From Blastocladiella emersonii ATCC 22665 (lineage: Eukaryota > Blastocladiomycota > Blastocladiomycetes > Blastocladiales > Blastocladiaceae): DNA of 64,000 bases. Numbering within the stretch: position 1 is the first letter of the stretch; every line of letters starts with the position of its first letter. The notes under the pieces were generated by a model. It saw only the letters and a list, made by a program, of their open reading frames with translations, did no database searches and was not told the DNA's origin. This document shows positions 61,752 through 64,000 of this stretch, one piece after another. Location of the stretch: positions 1,364,001 to 1,428,000 of the forward strand of contig JANHCV010000009.1 of NCBI GenBank assembly GCA_025594325.1, given 5' to 3'. The translations under genes and the position numbers were made by a program.

Positions 61752-63751
61752 TCGGTGCGGTACAACGAACGACGCGGCGAACCGCGAGCCATCAAGGTAC
61801 CGCTCGCTCGAAGTCGACTCAGTTACGACTACGGCGGCGACAAGGGTACGCTTCTCACAAGTCGCTGCCGCCGTGATGATTGGGCACCAACTCACACTCG
61901 CTGATCCGTGCCGTGTAGAGATCCTCGAGATGATCAGCTTCAGCACCAGCTGTGTTTGTCGGTCGAGTGCTCGGATCCGGCCCTGACATTGCGACACGCC
62001 GAGGTACCGCGCGTCTGTGATTGCTGACAACGTCCCGGTCCAACAACTCACACACGCTTGTCCGTTCCCCTGCTCGTGTAGAATCGTGTTTCGGCTCGCG
62101 GAGCGGTTCGAGTGCTTCTCCAAGTCCAGTACGTGCAGCTGCAGCAGGCCGAGATCGTGCGTCGGTCGCTCAGTCGCGAGGGCCGCGTCATGTCGCGCCG
62201 AGCGCCGGCATTCGTGATCCCGACGCGCGCTCTGCTCAAGGCTCGGCAGCGGCGGGTCTACCCTCTCATCGGCGATGGCAGCACCATCAACAAGGGTGCG
62301 TACGCTCATGGCTATGGCCCGGACACTCATGATCCACAGACGACTCACTCGCGCGCCAACTGTAGGCGGATCGGCGACACTCAACGACTCTAGTCAGCAT
62401 CAGCTCATGGTCTGCGACATTCTCCTGATCGGTCATCGGCATCAAGGCCGTCGCAGCATCCACCGTGGCCACGGCGTCGCTCATCCGCTGGTGGTCGCCG
62501 GTACGCCCCACGACGGCGCAGCAACGTGGTCGCCCGCCGTGGCTGCGACCGCCCCTCGCTCGCTCGCACGGCTGCGTGTAGTGTCGACGCCCTGGTGCAG
62601 AGCCGGCGTACTCGCCCAGCCCTAGCACCCCTCCCTCGGCACGCCCTTCTTTGCTGCGGGGAAACGAGCTCCCGCACCCCCGCCGTAAGCACCGCCCACA
62701 CCTCCCCCACCATGCGCTCGTTCGCCGCAAACGCATGGTGCAGTGGGCCCGATGTGTGGCGCGGTCAGGCAAAAGGGAGCTCGGCCGTGCGGAGGCGCTA
62801 ACGAAGGGCGGCGAACCGTGTGGCGGCGCAATAGTACGTGGCTGTGCAACGGCCCATTGACGACCCTCGCGGCGTCCGGCGGTGGTGGGCGACCACCCCA
62901 TCAACGTTTGCACAGCTTTCGGGAATGCGTCGCCCGCTCTGCACCGGTGCATCCGTGTGTTCAAGTCCAAGCGCGAGGCATCGCTAGCAGCAGCAGCGGC
63001 AGGTACGGCGCGGCACCTATGCCCGCGACTCTTGACTGGTCCCCACCGCGTGCTCACCTCGAGACCCTCGCCTGCCATGCGTGTAGATCATCTTCTTCGA
63101 CATCGTCATCCGCATCCGCGCGTGCGTGCATGATCGTCGAGTCCAAGACCACGCGCGCGCTCAGCGACCTGTTCACCTGTTCGGGCCGCCGGCAGCTTCA
63201 CGTCGCGCAGCACCCGAGTCGGGCCGAGGCCATGGCCGTGCTTCGCGGCCCGTTCAAGGTACCGCGTCCTGACTTGTCTCTCGTCTCGGGTCAGAGGAGC
63301 TCACTCTCACGCTCACCCTCGCGTAGCTCGATCCACCAAGGGTCCCGCGGCGCGCGTGTACCCGACAAGGTCGTGCTGTCGTACCGCATCGTCGAGTCGC
63401 TCGGCGGTGGCCCTTTGCCTTCAAAAAGATCAAGCGCGCGTGCCGTCGGCGACGAGGCCATGGTGGGCACAACATCTCGTCTCGGTCTCGGGCTCAATGG
63501 CCAAGTTCCGCTGCAACCACCAGTACACGCTCCGCTCATCCGTCCGCACCGTGCCGCCGCCGCGTTTGTCGTCAAGCTGCCGCCTCGGTCGGCCACGCTC
63601 GACTCAAGCTGTCTGTCGTCGTTCGCGCCCTGGTTGGCCCACCATCCATCCATCCTCCTCGGGTTGCCGAAGCCCAAGACCAAGGACCACCTGGTGCACG
63701 ACAGGTACTGACGGTCGCGAATATGGGAAGCGTGTCTAACGACGAATACAT

Positions 63752-64000
63752 TCACCCCCGGTCCATATCCGTGACCCTCGTTACTATATTCTTGAACCAC
63801 ATGTCGAACGAGTGGTCAGCGGCGTGCTCGAGGTTAGCGAGCGGTTGCGCGACGTCGCGGACCGAGATCCAGCGCGGATCGCCGCCGGGGGCCGCGGTGG
63901 CGGGCGGCGTCGTCGAGTCCACGAGCGACTGCCACAGGTCGAGTACGCGGAGCACGATCCTTGCGCGCTGGGAGGCGAGCGACTCGGCGAACGCGTGGCC
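63752..64000 (-). CDS. 3' end of an unidentified gene running off the right edge
   Basis: The minus-strand frame is open from the window edge (GHAFAESLASQRARIVLRVL) to TAG at 63752. The 82 visible residues have a balanced composition with Trp/Asp/His (DLWQSLVDSTTPPATA, GGDPRWISVRDVAQPLANLE, SFDMWFKNIVTRV) and third-position GC like the neighbouring real genes, so I take it as genuine coding sequence. The family cannot be judged from this fragment. Confidence 0.55.
   Translation of the reverse strand, partial: GHAFAESLASQRARIVLRVLDLWQSLVDSTTPPATAAPGGDPRWISVRDVAQPLANLEHAADHSFDMWFKNIVTRVTDMDRG

Larger units (their letters stand above)
60541..63720 (+). pseudogene. Field of duplicated exon-intron modules from an unidentified multi-exon gene
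   Basis: Plus-strand sequence shows a recurring layout: candidate exons ending in CAAG|GTAC or a close variant (60616, 61049, 61798, 61845, 63258) and candidate acceptors preceded by GCTGATCCGTGTAG or a variant (60680, 61115, 61915, 62081, 63084). Exon-like pieces repeat: 61227-61334 and 61646-61751 are about 90% alike, and GGTCGAGTACTCGG near 61020 recurs at 61431 and, altered, at 61956. Readings after the acceptors are hydrophobic, e.g. ILEIIIIIIIIYASQLLLL (an ATC microsatellite at 61122-61147) and IIFFDIVIRIRACV, hinting at a membrane protein. No single frame runs through. I interpret the field as tandem partial copies of one gene, mostly dead; the 62082-62625 part reads open longest. Confidence 0.45.

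Overview
The window is nuclear DNA of a GC-rich basidiomycete yeast. Genes are few-intron, introns are about 50-85 nt with GTRNGN donors, CTAAC-like branch points and TAG/CAG acceptors, and intergenic spaces are short. An NDR/Cbk1 kinase, RIB7, RPF2, PUT2, a two-SDR Fox2 and a fatty-alcohol oxidase confirm a fungus. A Trichosporonales-type yeast would fit, but that placement is inference. No rRNA, tRNA or CRISPR was found.

Layout: (1) 1-2388, 5'-complete but 3'-cut Nup159/Nup214-like nucleoporin on the minus strand. (2) 2.4-8.4 kb, a gene-poor stretch with a foldback palindrome, an 18-copy 7-bp tandem repeat, a coiled-coil pseudogene, a non-LTR retrotransposon relic and one small hypothetical gene. 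(3) 9.0-28.3 kb, a dense housekeeping block: mitochondrial LeuRS, NDR kinase, EXOG-like nuclease, RPF2, P5C dehydrogenase, peroxisomal multifunctional enzyme with a fused SCP2 domain, a 150-aa protein, a repeat-containing tail-anchor-like protein, a DHHC acyltransferase and RIB7. (4) 28.5-36.5 kb, a tandem BTB pair (one frameshifted), an amino-acid permease, an ankyrin protein and a decayed ankyrin-like gene. (5) 36.6-47.7 kb, two very large, divergently transcribed, membrane-anchored and otherwise disordered proteins that share short motifs in the same order. I read them as diverged paralogues around a 1.9-kb common promoter. (6) 47.7-64 kb, a repeat-rich spacer, an MBL-fold hydrolase, an F-box-like family in three stages of decay, a peroxisomal long-chain alcohol oxidase, a decayed unknown gene, a field of duplicated exon-like modules, and the 3' end of a gene running off the right edge.

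Functional links: Fox2 and the alcohol oxidase (C-terminal AKL) suit peroxisomal degradation of fatty alcohols and acids. LeuRS, PUT2 and the EXOG-like nuclease are mitochondrial. RPF2 serves 60S ribosome assembly and NUP159 mRNA export. The accessory gene families are duplicating and decaying locally, and many of their upstream regions share a short GTGGCGCARCGC element.
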